Shown: positions 16,831-25,431, counted from the stretch's first letter. The stretch: DNA of 41,476 bases from Flavobacteriales bacterium (GCA_002706365.1 PALM01000016.1:1-41476), one strand, 5' to 3'. Notes: generated from the sequence alone by a model not told the origin. Numbers and translations are program-made.

Positions 16831-16838
16831 CAAAATTA
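16831..16838 (-). promoter_or_regulatory. -7 element TAATTTTG for the aconitase gene
   Basis: On the minus strand TAATTTTG matches TAnnTTTG exactly and lies 35 bp before the ATG at 16795. No TTG occurs at the usual -33 spacing, so the call rests on the -7 motif and position. Confidence 0.45.
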
Positions 16839-16924
16839 AGCAATCTGATGTAGAATTGCCACCGCTCAACACAAGGCTTGCGTTACTAATGCCTACATTT
16901 CGTATCCTTGTATTTACATAGGAA

Positions 16925-18163
16925 ATGAAGCTACTTCTAAAAGAAAATATCCGCGAAGCTGTCCGGTCGATCCGTTCACAAATGCTGCGAGCCATTCTCA
17001 CCATGCTGATCATTGCAGTGGGAATCACCGCCTTGGTTGGCATTCTCACCTCAATTGATGCCATCGCCAATTCACTGAGCTCAAACTTTAGCAGCATGGG
17101 TGCAAATACTTTCTCTATCCAAAATAGAGGAGCGAACATCCATGTGGGAAGAGGAGGTAAAAAAGCAAAAAGGTATCCCAGAATATCCTATGATCAAGCC
17201 ATTTCTTTTAAAGAGCGATTCAAATATCCGGCAACAGTCTCTATCTCAACTCGGGCCACTGCACTTGCCACCTTGAAGTATCGCAGAGAAAAGACCAATC
17301 CTAACATTTTTGTTTTTGGGATAGATGAAAATTACTTAGCTACCGGAGGCTATGAATTGGAATCTGGAAGGAATTTTAGTCCGGAAGAAATACGCTATGG
17401 CGCTCATCAAGTGATCATAGGCAAGGAGATTGCCAACAAACTCTTTCCGGATACCGATCCATTGAACAAACAGATCTCTATTGGTGCAGGAAAGTATTTG
17501 GTGATTGGCGTTTTGGAAAAGAAAGGAAGCGGCATGGGATTCAGTGGCGATAAGAATGCCTTTATTCCACTGACCAATGCACGGACCTACTTCCCCAGAT
17601 CCAATCCTACCTTCTTATTACAGGTGATGACTTCTGATCCCGAAGGACTGAATACAGCCATTGGAGAGGCTACTGCATTGATGCGCACCATTCGCAAGGA
17701 CCCTCCGGGCGAAGAGAGCAGTTTTGAAAGCATGAAGAGCGATAATATCTCGCAGATGCTAATGGAAAATCTCAGCATGATCACCATATCTGCAACCATT
17801 ATTGGCTTGATCACTTTACTAGGTGCAGCCATTGGTTTGATGAATATTATGCTGGTAAGTGTAACTGAACGAACGAGAGAAATTGGCGTGAGAAAAGCTA
17901 CCGGCGCTAGTGCAGGCATCATAAGGAATCAGTTTCTTATTGAAGCCGTAGTTATTTGTCAGCTCGGCGGCTTACTGGGCATCATTTTCGGATTGATCGT
18001 AGGAAATGTAGTTGCAGCCATCATTGGAAGTGGCTTCATTATCCCTTGGGCTTGGATGATCTTGGGTGTGGTGCTTTGCCTAGGTGTTGGATTACTTTCT
18101 GGTATCTATCCGGCCTATAAAGCTGCCAAATTGGATCCAATTGAATCTTTGAGATACGAATAA
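16925..18163 (+). CDS. MacB/FtsX-type ABC transporter permease
   Basis: This 412-residue protein has a MacB-like layout: one N-terminal membrane segment (about 23-45, LRAILTMLIIAVGITALVG), a large periplasmic domain (about 50-275), and three C-terminal membrane segments (about 285-310, 335-365, 372-395) ending in YPAYKAAKLDPIESLRYE. The FtsX motif ERTREIGVRKATGAS precedes the third segment. Such permeases work with an ATPase of the LolD/MacB type in mechanotransmission or export; none is encoded nearby. The stop overlaps the start of the next gene by one base (TAATG), so they are translationally coupled. TATCCTTG at 16903-16910 may be the -7 element. Confidence 0.92.
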   Translation: MKLLLKENIREAVRSIRSQMLRAILTMLIIAVGITALVGILTSIDAIANSLSSNFSSMGANTFSIQNRGANIHVGRGGKKAKRYPRISYDQAISFKERFKYPATVSISTRATALATLKYRREKTNPNIFVFGIDENYLATGGYELESGRNFSPEEIRYGAHQVIIGKEIANKLFPDTDPLNKQISIGAGKYLVIGVLEKKGSGMGFSGDKNAFIPLTNARTYFPRSNPTFLLQVMTSDPEGLNTAIGEATALMRTIRKDPPGEESSFESMKSDNISQMLMENLSMITISATIIGLITLLGAAIGLMNIMLVSVTERTREIGVRKATGASAGIIRNQFLIEAVVICQLGGLLGIIFGLIVGNVVAAIIGSGFIIPWAWMILGVVLCLGVGLLSGIYPAYKAAKLDPIESLRYE

Positions 18164-20229
18164 TGTCAAGCTCGCATATACCGAAGACTCACTGGATCCT
18201 GTTTATCAGCTCCGTCTTCGTCCTCTTCCTCCATCATGTAATAGGCAACATCGGTCATTACGGTTTCGACGATATGGAGTATGCTCGTATTGCTCATCAA
18301 TTGACTGATGGTCATCTCGATCAAGAATCGCACTTTGCCTACAGATGGGCTTTGATCATTCCATTGGCCTTAAGCTATCTTGTATTTGGCATCAACGACT
18401 TCACATCTGCATTACCTAGCTTAATTGCTGCCTCTTTGGTTCTTTACATTATAACACTGTTCTTTAAAAACAAAGGCTGGAAAACCCTCGCTCTCACGCT
18501 CACACTCACTCTTTTGAGCACTTGGTTTTTGAGGTATTCGGGACTCATCATGACCGACATCTTCGTCTTGTTGGCTTTTATTTGGGCGATCTTTTTAGTC
18601 TGGAAGGTTCAAAGCGAAGAAGTAAACCAAAGACTTTACGGACTCTACCTTTCTATTAGTCTTTTCTACGGATTTCAGGGCAAGGGAACCATTGTATTGA
18701 TCCTGCCGCTTTTGCTCTTTCTATTCATCCATGATCTCATCAAAAAAGAAAGATTGAAGTTTTGGATGTGGACCGCAATTTTTGGGATTTTATTCTTGGC
18801 CTTCTATCTATTATTGATTGCCGGCATTACAGGCAGTCCATGGACACGCTTCGAGCTGATTGCCGAGAACTCTTATTTGGGCAGATGCAGTTATGGGACC
18901 CAAGGTGCGGAGGTTTTGTGGAATCGATTGACCAGCGACTTCCTTTGGATGTTACAGATCGACTATCTCCTACCCTATTATTTGCTTCTACTCCCTCTTT
19001 TAGCCTACTGCCTGATCAGAAAGCAGATGAAACTAAATGATCCTCTTAATTTTAGTCTGAGCATGGCTTTTGTGCTACTCCTATCGGCCAATTTCATGAG
19101 CATTTCATTGAGCACATACAATCCCATGTGCTTAGATATCCGTCACTACCTCTTTCTAATTCCCATGATGGCAATCCCAACTGCCATTTTGCTTTTCAAT
19201 GAAGAAATGATCAAAAAACTAAGGTGGCCTTTGATATTAATGATGCTTTTCGCGATGGGAATTGGTATTGCGCTAGGCCATCCTGACTACCTAATGCAAA
19301 TTGCTCCGGCCTTTGCCATTCTGCTTATCGTCATTCAGAAAGGATTCGGCATTCAAAAGCTCAAATGGGCATGGATCCTTTTGCCTGTAGCGCTTCTACT
19401 AAAGCCGATTGATATGATCAGTTCAGCTCAAGCATTTGATTATCCATCACAAAGAGATTTTATCATTGAAGAATTGATCAAAGATGGGAAGTCAAAGACT
19501 GTGGTGACTGATCCCGTAATGAAAAGTTTGGGCGAATACTATTCGGGATTTAAAAATGATGAGATCCAATTTCTTTCTTATGCTGATGTTTCGCTAAGAG
19601 ATACAACTCTTGCAGTGCCGATCTACTATTTAAAGAATCAACATACTCAAGGACAGGCTTTCTACGATGAGAATGACTTGCAATTGGAACTTCAAGAAGC
19701 TCAAAAAACAAAACCGATTGCAAGAACTGAGAATGGCGGCATTCGAATTTTTGATCTTGCGGCGGAGATGGAACTAATGAAAAGTGCGAAGCTATTGGAT
19801 GCAAAAAGCTTTAGTTATAATGGAAACTATCAGCCTAAGCATCTCATCAAACAAGACCCCACGAATGCAGAGAATCTAGTTCGATTGATCGAGGAGTATT
19901 CCAATGCCTATTCTATAATGATAGATGATCTAGATTCAATTAAAGGAGATCTGATCGTTCTTGCAGAATGCAAACTATATGCGAAGATCAAAAGTCCTGC
20001 TCAGCTGGTGATCAGTCTCAACGATCCAAATGGAAACTACTATTGGGAGCCCCAAGATGTAGACCCTTATTTAAAATCCTATTCAAACTGGTGGAAAGTA
20101 AGTTTAGAAGATCTGATCGAAGCGGAAAATATTAGACCCAATAGTCAATTAAAGGTCTTTGTTTGGAATCCGGATAGAGAATATCTATTGATGGATGATC
20201 TAAGCGTAGAGATCTACCAAACGAAGTAA
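18163..20229 (+). CDS. GT-C-fold membrane glycosyltransferase-like protein (GT39/PMT type)
   Basis: The 688-residue protein has about 11 membrane segments in its first 420 residues and a soluble C-terminal part of about 270 residues. The acidic pair in the first periplasmic loop (YGFDDMEYARIAHQLTDG, residues 33-50) is the usual catalytic location in GT-C enzymes that use polyprenyl-phosphate sugars. Family assignment is by topology and this motif; donor and acceptor are unknown. The start overlaps the stop of the ABC permease gene by one base. Its stop is 6 bp from that of the convergent T9SS cargo gene. Confidence 0.75.
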   Translation: MSSSHIPKTHWILFISSVFVLFLHHVIGNIGHYGFDDMEYARIAHQLTDGHLDQESHFAYRWALIIPLALSYLVFGINDFTSALPSLIAASLVLYIITLFFKNKGWKTLALTLTLTLLSTWFLRYSGLIMTDIFVLLAFIWAIFLVWKVQSEEVNQRLYGLYLSISLFYGFQGKGTIVLILPLLLFLFIHDLIKKERLKFWMWTAIFGILFLAFYLLLIAGITGSPWTRFELIAENSYLGRCSYGTQGAEVLWNRLTSDFLWMLQIDYLLPYYLLLLPLLAYCLIRKQMKLNDPLNFSLSMAFVLLLSANFMSISLSTYNPMCLDIRHYLFLIPMMAIPTAILLFNEEMIKKLRWPLILMMLFAMGIGIALGHPDYLMQIAPAFAILLIVIQKGFGIQKLKWAWILLPVALLLKPIDMISSAQAFDYPSQRDFIIEELIKDGKSKTVVTDPVMKSLGEYYSGFKNDEIQFLSYADVSLRDTTLAVPIYYLKNQHTQGQAFYDENDLQLELQEAQKTKPIARTENGGIRIFDLAAEMELMKSAKLLDAKSFSYNGNYQPKHLIKQDPTNAENLVRLIEEYSNAYSIMIDDLDSIKGDLIVLAECKLYAKIKSPAQLVISLNDPNGNYYWEPQDVDPYLKSYSNWWKVSLEDLIEAENIRPNSQLKVFVWNPDREYLLMDDLSVEIYQTK

Positions 20230-20235
20230 TCAATC

Positions 20236-21177
20236 TTACTTCTTGATCACTTTGGTGCTTTCGATCTTTCCATCTGCAGTCTGCAACTGCAAGATGTAAA
20301 TTCCCGCTTTACTTTCAACTTGCAGAATGTTAGTTTGATTGGGCTTAATACTCTGCTCCAATACCAATTTGCCGCCTAAGGAATAGAGTCGAGCCCTTAT
20401 AAAGTTCTGTTTAGAGGTTAGCTCTATTCTACCATCAGTGGGGTTGGGATAAAGCCTCCAATCTTCAAAGGCTAAATTATCTTGAGACTTCGTTGAAGAA
20501 ATAAAATTACAGCTGCTTATTCCTTTTGGGTAGATGCCAGAGGAGTTTGTAAAGCAATCTAAAGTATCATTATTCACATAAATCGAATTATAGGTAAGTC
20601 CCCAATTACCTCCAATTCCCTCTATTAGGTTATGTGTTCTTCTAATTGCAAAAGTGGAGTCAATTCCAATGTAAAAGATCCTATGAATGCTTGACCCAAT
20701 GGTATCAAAGCCAATTGAATCAACAATAAAATCATTACTTCCTTGATAAAATCTATTGTAATATGTCGGAGCTAAAGTATCACCTAATGCCAAATCAAAA
20801 TCATAAAGCAAGGTATCCACTTGAATTTGTGGATCATAGAAATACACTTTCCTATTTACGATATCATCTCGAAGTCCAGCAACAAAATAGACTCGAATAC
20901 TGCATATACTATCTCTTTTACAACCCCCTCCCATCAAGCTTATATGGTAGTTCACCTCACTTTTGTATAGTTTTTTATAGGAAAAACTACCAATCAAAGT
21001 ATCTCCATCAATGTAATAAGTTGAGGACTGGCAGCTTGGAAAGCAAGGTCCTTGATTGGTTCTATAATTCCACTGATTCGTGCTATCCGTCATGCCGATA
21101 TATGGCTGAGCCTTAAAGTCGGTAGCAAAGGAAATAAAAAATACCAGCAGAAGGAGTTTAGTAAGCTTGTCGAGCAT
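20236..21177 (-). CDS. Secreted protein with T9SS type A sorting domain
   Basis: A 313-residue protein with a signal peptide (about residues 1-24, ending FKAQ) and a C-terminal T9SS sorting domain of about 75 residues: LYPNPTDGRIEL, then ARLYSLGGKLVLEQS, and the end GIYILQLQTADGKIESTKVIKK. The middle region is beta-rich with cysteine pairs (GPCFPSCQ, GGGCKRDSIC) and no domain I recognise. The protein should cross the outer membrane through the type IX system and be anchored or released at the surface. The rplI terminator separates it from the ribosomal operon upstream. Confidence 0.88.
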   Translation of the reverse strand: MLDKLTKLLLLVFFISFATDFKAQPYIGMTDSTNQWNYRTNQGPCFPSCQSSTYYIDGDTLIGSFSYKKLYKSEVNYHISLMGGGCKRDSICSIRVYFVAGLRDDIVNRKVYFYDPQIQVDTLLYDFDLALGDTLAPTYYNRFYQGSNDFIVDSIGFDTIGSSIHRIFYIGIDSTFAIRRTHNLIEGIGGNWGLTYNSIYVNNDTLDCFTNSSGIYPKGISSCNFISSTKSQDNLAFEDWRLYPNPTDGRIELTSKQNFIRARLYSLGGKLVLEQSIKPNQTNILQVESKAGIYILQLQTADGKIESTKVIKK

Positions 21178-21210
21178 GAGAAATGGCTAATAATTCATCC
21201 TAAGATAATC

Positions 21211-21250
21211 ATAAAAAGAAAAAGGGCCCCATCTTTCGAAAGGGCCCTCT
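21211..21250 (-). terminator. Intrinsic terminator of the rpsF-rpsR-rplI operon
   Basis: On the minus strand AGGGCCC (21242-21248) and GGGCCCT (21223-21229) form a stem followed by a T-rich tract (21212-21223). It is about 30 bp after the rplI stop. Confidence 0.85.
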
Positions 21251-21279
21251 AACCAATAACCTAAAAAAATTCAAAAAAA

Positions 21280-21729
21280 CTACTCTGCTACTACCTCAAA
21301 ATCGATAGTAAGATCCACTTCTTTATGCAAACGGATTTCAGCTTGATAAGTACCAATCTCCTTGATCTGCGATCCTAAGATTTTGATATTCTTCTTATCC
21401 ACTTGATGGCCTTTCGCTTGAATTGCATCGGCTAACTGAATAGTATTGACAGAACCAAAGATTTTCTTACCGGCTTCACCAACTTTAGCACCCACAGTGA
21501 TCTTCTCTGCTTTTAGTGCTTCTGCTGTTTTCTGAGCCGCATCTTTGATCTTAGCTTCTTTATGAGATCTCTGACGCATATTCTCTTCCCATACCTTGCG
21601 GTTTGAAGAAGTTGCAGCCAAAGCCTTACCTTGAGGAATTAGGAAGTTACGAGCATAACCCGGCTTCACACTTACCAATTCGTCTTTGAACCCTAGGTTC
21701 TCGATGTCCTCTTTTAATATAATGTCCAT
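21280..21729 (-). CDS. rplI: 50S ribosomal protein L9
   Basis: The 149-residue protein matches L9 in length and layout. The N-terminal rRNA-binding domain is MDIILKEDIENLGFKDELVSV and KPGYARNFLIPQGKALAAT, followed by a long connecting helix (about 45-75) and a C-terminal domain from GKKIFGSVN onwards. L9 binds 23S rRNA near the L1 stalk and supports reading-frame maintenance. It is the last gene of the conserved rpsF-rpsR-rplI operon, 14 bp after rpsR, and is followed by a clear terminator. Confidence 0.98.
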   Translation of the reverse strand: MDIILKEDIENLGFKDELVSVKPGYARNFLIPQGKALAATSSNRKVWEENMRQRSHKEAKIKDAAQKTAEALKAEKITVGAKVGEAGKKIFGSVNTIQLADAIQAKGHQVDKKNIKILGSQIKEIGTYQAEIRLHKEVDLTIDFEVVAE

Positions 21730-21743
21730 TTTCTTCCCTCCGC

Positions 21744-22013
21744 TTATTTAAGTAAGTCAGCAACGTAAGGCATAAGACCCAAATGACGGGCACGCTTTAC
21801 AGCTTGAGCTACTTTTCGTTGATACTTAAGAGAAGTTCCGGTAATTCTTCTTGGAAGAAGTTTTCCCTGCTCGTTCACGAACTGCAAAAGGAAATCCGGA
21901 TCCTTATAATCGATATACTTGATACGATTCTTCTTGAATCGACAGTACTTTTCTTTCTTTACGTCAATCGCTGGTGGATTGAGGTATCTGATTTCTGATG
22001 AATTCTCAGCCAT
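21744..22013 (-). CDS. rpsR: 30S ribosomal protein S18
   Basis: The 89-residue protein carries the S18 core: [20 protein letters not shown], then [34 protein letters not shown]18 pairs with S6 on the central domain of 16S rRNA. The N-terminal extension of about 20 residues is common in Bacteroidota. It lies 21 bp after rpsF and 14 bp before rplI, the usual operon order. Confidence 0.98.
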   Translation of the reverse strand: MAENSSEIRYLNPPAIDVKKEKYCRFKKNRIKYIDYKDPDFLLQFVNEQGKLLPRRITGTSLKYQRKVAQAVKRARHLGLMPYVADLLK

Positions 22014-22034
22014 TTTTTCTAGTTTTTAAGATTC

Positions 22035-22388
22035 TTAACTTTCTTTCTTGGCAGTTGCCTTTCTCTTCTCAATTCTCTTAGCGGCATACTCAACTGCGTG
22101 CTTGTCTAGCTTCACAGTTAGGAAACGCATGATGCGCTCATCCCTTTTGAATGCCAACTCTAGCTTGCCGATCAAATCGCCATCAGCTTCGAATTGGAAT
22201 AGTTGATAAAAACCAGTTGACTTCTTCTGAATAGGATAAGCCAACTTTTTCAATCCCCAATGCTCTTCATTGACGATATTCGCTTTTTCCTTATTCAGCA
22301 TTTTTCTGAACTTCTCGACTGTTTCCTTTGCCTGCTCGGCAGACAAAACGGGAGTGATGATGAAAACAGTCTCATAATGATTACTCAT
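22035..22388 (-). CDS. rpsF: 30S ribosomal protein S6
   Basis: The 117-residue protein has the S6 ferredoxin-like fold pattern: [15 protein letters not shown], the [24 protein letters not shown] strands, and [20 protein letters not shown] basic tail (about 100-117) follows. S6 binds S18 and in several bacteria the S6:S18 complex represses its own operon through the leader. The operon's promoter (22427-22456) leaves a short leader with a GC-rich hairpin. It is the first gene of the operon and divergent from dnaX. Confidence 0.98.
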   Translation of the reverse strand: MSNHYETVFIITPVLSAEQAKETVEKFRKMLNKEKANIVNEEHWGLKKLAYPIQKKSTGFYQLFQFEADGDLIGKLELAFKRDERIMRFLTVKLDKHAVEYAAKRIEKRKATAKKES

Positions 22389-22426
22389 TGTAAAACGTAT
22401 TAATTAATTTCCCAAAATTGGGGCGG

Positions 22427-22456
22427 CAAAAATAAGAATAATCTAAATAATAGCAA
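22427..22456 (-). promoter_or_regulatory. Promoter of the rpsF operon
   Basis: On the minus strand TTG (22454-22456) is followed after 19 bp by TATTTTTG (22427-22434), an exact Bacteroidota -33/-7 pair. The start would fall near 22420, leaving a leader of about 30 bases that includes CCCAA/TTGGG (22411-22422), a possible short hairpin. Confidence 0.7.
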
Positions 22457-22544
22457 GAGAATGCTATTGAAAAATAGCGGGAAGAATATCCACAAATTTA
22501 AGTCCTTGTTCATAAATCGACTAGAGCTTGGACTGAATAAAATG

Positions 22545-22552
22545 TAAATTTG
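22545..22552 (+). promoter_or_regulatory. -7 element TAAATTTG for dnaX
   Basis: TAAATTTG matches TAnnTTTG exactly but is only 9 bp before the ATG at 22562. If used, the message would be leaderless or nearly so. No TTG at 19-bp spacing was found, so the call is tentative. Confidence 0.4.
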
Positions 22553-22561
22553 TTCTTTCGC

Positions 22562-24682
22562 ATGGAAAAATTCGTCGTCTCAGCCCGCAAATACCGTCCC
22601 AGCACTTTCGATAGTGTTGTTGGACAGCGCTCCATTACTGATACCCTTAAGAATGCCATCAAGACCAATCATTTGGCTCAGGCTTTTCTATTTTGTGGTT
22701 CTAGAGGTGTTGGAAAAACTACTTGTGCGCGAATTTTGGCCAAGACGATCAACTGCTCTAATCGAACCGACAATATTGAAGCTTGCAATGAATGCGATTC
22801 TTGCAAGTCGTTCAATGAAGGCAATTCCCTCAACATCCTGGAAATGGATGGAGCCTCCAATAATTCGGTCGACAATATCCGCGAGCTCACCGATCAGGTT
22901 CGTTTTGCTCCACAAATTGGCGATTATAAGGTTTATATCATCGATGAGGTGCACATGCTGTCACAAGCGGCCTTCAATGCTTTTCTAAAGACATTAGAAG
23001 AACCACCACCGCATGCGATCTTTATTCTAGCAACTACAGAGAAGCACAAGATCATACCAACCATACTCTCTCGTTGTCAGATCTTCGACTTCAACCGTAT
23101 TCGCGTAGAAGATATTTCCGCTCATTTGGCCTCAATCGCCCAGAAGGAAGGCATAGAAGCGGAAGAGGAAGCATTGCACATCATTGCTCAAAAAGCAGAT
23201 GGAGCATTGAGAGATGCGCTTTCCATCTTCGATCAATTGGTGAGTTTTAGTGGAATGAAGCTTACTTATCAGGATGTGATCACCAACCTCAACATCCTCG
23301 ATTACGACTACTATTTCAAATGCACCGACATACTCCATCAAGGCAATATCCCAGCAGCACTATTGCTTTTTGATGAGATCAGAAAGAGGGGTTTCGACGG
23401 ACATCTATTCATCAATGGACTAGCAGCTCATTTGAGAAATCTTTTGGTTTGTCAGGATGAACTAACCCTTGAATTACTAGAAGCAGCACCTTCAGTCAAA
23501 GACCGCTATCGCGAGCAAGCTGCAAATGTTTCTCCTGACTTCCTAATGAAAGGTTTAGACATCTGCGCACAAACAGATTCTCAATACAAAGGCAGCAAGA
23601 ACCAAAGACTTTTGGTAGAGCTAAGTTTGATGCAGTTAGCTTCGATCAATGGCGGTCTTGTGGCGAGCGTTGAAAAAAAAAAGCACCCGATAAAATCTGA
23701 AATCGGAAATCAGAAATCTGAAAAAGAAAAAATCCAAGCAGTTTCCAATTCACAGTCTCTATCCTCTTCTGAGAAGCTAGAAGCTGGAAGCCAGAAGCTG
23801 GACAGCAACAGTTTGAGTGAAGAGCAAGAGACTCATGATAAATCTGAGATCAGAAATCAGAAATCAGAAAATCTTGATTCAGATGTTCAGAATTCAAAAT
23901 TTCATACACAAGAAAATAGCTCGTCTGAAAACGACAGCCGGACTCGGACTCCGGACTCGGACTCTGACAGCAAGAGTGTAAGTGAGGAGCAAGAGGCTGA
24001 AACGAAATCGGAGATCAGAAATCAGAAATCTGAAATTGAGAGTTCAGACCTTGAGAATGATGAGAAAGTCAATCCTGAAGACGAAAACCGGACTCGTACC
24101 TCGAACTCGGACTTGCCAAAAGAAAGCTCCGAACCCCAAAAAGAAGCTCCAGAGTTAGAAAATTCTAAGAAATCTGCTCCTGCAAAACCTATCGTTACCG
24201 ACATCCAGCCCGATCGCACTAGATCACTTTCTATTCACTCGCTCACTTCAGAGCATGCGAAGGCAGAAGAAAAGAAAGCTGCTGAAGCATATACCAGTGA
24301 TGATCGAGAACATTTCGATCGCGAGAAATTGATGCCGGTTTGGAACGAACTCATCAAAAAGATCGATACTGAACAATGGGAAGGCGCTTCTATGATCACT
24401 TCTGCATTGAGTATTCGAGAGCCAAAGCTCTTAGATGATTATAAACTTGAAGTGCTGGTCGATAATAAGAGTCAGGCTGAAGAACTCATGCTCAGAAGAA
24501 CTGATCTGCACGACTTCCTTAGAAAAAAACTCTCCAATGGCGGCATAGAAGTACTTGTGGAAGTCAATAAGAACGAAAAGCTTCGCAAGGCCTACACCGA
24601 CGAAGAGAAGTTTAAGGAAATGGTGGAAGAAAATCCGAATATTCTTAAGCTTCGTCAGCAGTTCGATCTGGATTTTCTTTAA
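22562..24682 (+). CDS. dnaX: DNA polymerase III subunits gamma and tau
   Basis: The 706-residue protein is the clamp-loader ATPase of the replisome. Motifs: Walker A GSRGVGKT (46-53), the zinc-binding cysteines C65, C75, C78 and C81, Walker B VYIIDEVHML, and sensor-1/SRC box TILSRCQIFDF. Clamp-loader domains end near residue 370. A run of ten A follows at codons 371-374 (23673-23682), with stops close by in both other frames. Then comes a low-complexity linker (about 375-565) built from 7-bp repeats, and a C-terminal tau-specific region (about 590-706). The ATG at 22562 (MEKFVVSARKYRP) is preferred over an upstream TTG at 22550. It probably yields both a long and a short product. Confidence 0.96.
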   Translation: MEKFVVSARKYRPSTFDSVVGQRSITDTLKNAIKTNHLAQAFLFCGSRGVGKTTCARILAKTINCSNRTDNIEACNECDSCKSFNEGNSLNILEMDGASNNSVDNIRELTDQVRFAPQIGDYKVYIIDEVHMLSQAAFNAFLKTLEEPPPHAIFILATTEKHKIIPTILSRCQIFDFNRIRVEDISAHLASIAQKEGIEAEEEALHIIAQKADGALRDALSIFDQLVSFSGMKLTYQDVITNLNILDYDYYFKCTDILHQGNIPAALLLFDEIRKRGFDGHLFINGLAAHLRNLLVCQDELTLELLEAAPSVKDRYREQAANVSPDFLMKGLDICAQTDSQYKGSKNQRLLVELSLMQLASINGGLVASVEKKKHPIKSEIGNQKSEKEKIQAVSNSQSLSSSEKLEAGSQKLDSNSLSEEQETHDKSEIRNQKSENLDSDVQNSKFHTQENSSSENDSRTRTPDSDSDSKSVSEEQEAETKSEIRNQKSEIESSDLENDEKVNPEDENRTRTSNSDLPKESSEPQKEAPELENSKKSAPAKPIVTDIQPDRTRSLSIHSLTSEHAKAEEKKAAEAYTSDDREHFDREKLMPVWNELIKKIDTEQWEGASMITSALSIREPKLLDDYKLEVLVDNKSQAEELMLRRTDLHDFLRKKLSNGGIEVLVEVNKNEKLRKAYTDEEKFKEMVEENPNILKLRQQFDLDFL
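23673..23700 (+). other. Probable programmed slippage site in dnaX (A10 run with nearby stops)
   Basis: Ten A occupy 23673-23682 in the context gaA AAA AAA AAG, which includes the A-AAA-AAG heptamer used for -1 frameshifting in Escherichia coli dnaX. The -1 frame reads KAPDKI and stops at TGA 23698-23700; the +1 frame reads STR and stops at TAA 23691-23693. Slippage of either sign would make a product of about 375-380 residues, ending right after the clamp-loader core. Confidence 0.7.
23693..24039 (+). repeat. 7-bp repeat arrays inside the dnaX linker
   Basis: Four short arrays lie in frame. Array A (23693-23720) reads AAATCTG, AAATCGG, AAATCAG, AAATCTG. A GAAGC-type array (23773-23800) reads GAAGCTA, GAAGCTG, GAAGCCA, GAAGCTG. 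Array B (23840-23867) and array C (24005-24032) repeat the AAATCAG type. Because three units make 21 bp, each translates as a 7-residue period (KSEIRNQ-KSE, KLEAGSQ-KLD). Arrays A, B and C head three larger repeats of 49-55 codons that also share LSEEQE/VSEEQE and RTRT-SD segments. Confidence 0.75.
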
Positions 24683-24734
24683 TCTTTTATTAGGACACGC
24701 TTGCTCGGAAATACTAATTTTTATCGTGACGCTA

Positions 24735-24755
24735 GCGCGGACATGTTGTCCGCGC
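24735..24755. repeat. REP-like hairpin upstream of the transposase gene
   Basis: GCGCGGACA (24735-24743) and TGTCCGCGC (24747-24755) pair perfectly around TGT. A near copy follows the transposase gene at 25694-25716, so the gene is flanked by related palindromes. No U-tract is present. Confidence 0.7.
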
Positions 24756-24858
24756 GATTACTTTCATTTACAAAAAGGCCTTTCAAAAGAACACAGTCCG
24801 CGCGACAAACTTCTACTCCACTATTGCAATTCATTCCTATTCGCCGTAACTTCAATAG

Positions 24859-25431
24859 ATGTCGGATCAATATCGAGTTCGCAACAATGAATTACCCCAT
24901 TTTATCACTACAACTATTGTTGGTTGGGTTGATGTGTTTGGTAGAAGGATCCAAAAAGAAAGCTTGGTTGACTCGCTAGCCTATTGTCAGAGAAACAAAG
25001 GTTTGATCATTTACGCTTGGTGTTTGATGTCGAATCATCTGCATATGATCTGTCAAAGTGATGATGAAAACAGATCACTGGCATCTATCATCCGTGACTT
25101 CAAAACCTATAGCAGTAAACAGATCCTTCGTATCATAAAAAAGGATCGAGAAAGCAGACGAGAATGGATGCTGCCGCTTTTTCGAGAAGCTTGTGTCCAC
25201 TTAAAACGAAATCAACGATACAAAGTCTGGCAAAATGGCTACCATTCTGTTGAAATATATTCTCAAGCTGTTTTAGAGCAGAAACTAAGGTATATCCATA
25301 TGAATCCTGTAAAAGACAAGATTGTTGAAAGACCAGAAGACTACATATTCTCAAGTGCAAGGAATTATGCGGATTTGAAGGGGTTATTGGATGTGGAGAT
25401 TGTGACAAGGAAATGGTATTATGAGACTTGA
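24859..25431 (+). CDS. REP-associated tyrosine transposase (RAYT, IS200/IS605-like Y1 family)
   Basis: The 190-residue protein has the HUH motif as HLH (residues 60-62, in WCLMSNHLHMI) and the RAYT-type C-terminal block with RYIHMNPVKDKIVERPEDY followed by IFSSARNY. A tyrosine near 145 is the candidate nucleophile. RAYTs are single-copy, domesticated relatives of IS200/IS605 transposases that act on palindromic REP sequences. The surroundings fit: hairpins on both sides and a cluster of direct repeats downstream (25465-25640). It begins 176 bp after dnaX and has no terminal structure of a standard IS element. Confidence 0.88.
   Translation: MSDQYRVRNNELPHFITTTIVGWVDVFGRRIQKESLVDSLAYCQRNKGLIIYAWCLMSNHLHMICQSDDENRSLASIIRDFKTYSSKQILRIIKKDRESRREWMLPLFREACVHLKRNQRYKVWQNGYHSVEIYSQAVLEQKLRYIHMNPVKDKIVERPEDYIFSSARNYADLKGLLDVEIVTRKWYYET

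Noticed and set aside
22550-22561. TTG start 12 bp upstream of the chosen dnaX start
   Set aside because: It coincides with the -7 element, and MEKFVVSARKYRP from the ATG matches the usual DnaX start. The same reasoning rejects upstream TTG starts for lhgO (9146), acn (16843), the anti-sigma gene (30471) and tpx (34627).
23673-23682. A10 run as a sequencing error
   Set aside because: The frame is open through the run and continues into a normal tau C-terminal region, so the count is consistent. An error cannot be fully excluded without read data.
24555-24979. Open frames bridging the dnaX 3' end and the transposase start
   Set aside because: They run through palindromic repeat DNA and overlap dnaX or the RAYT gene in another frame.
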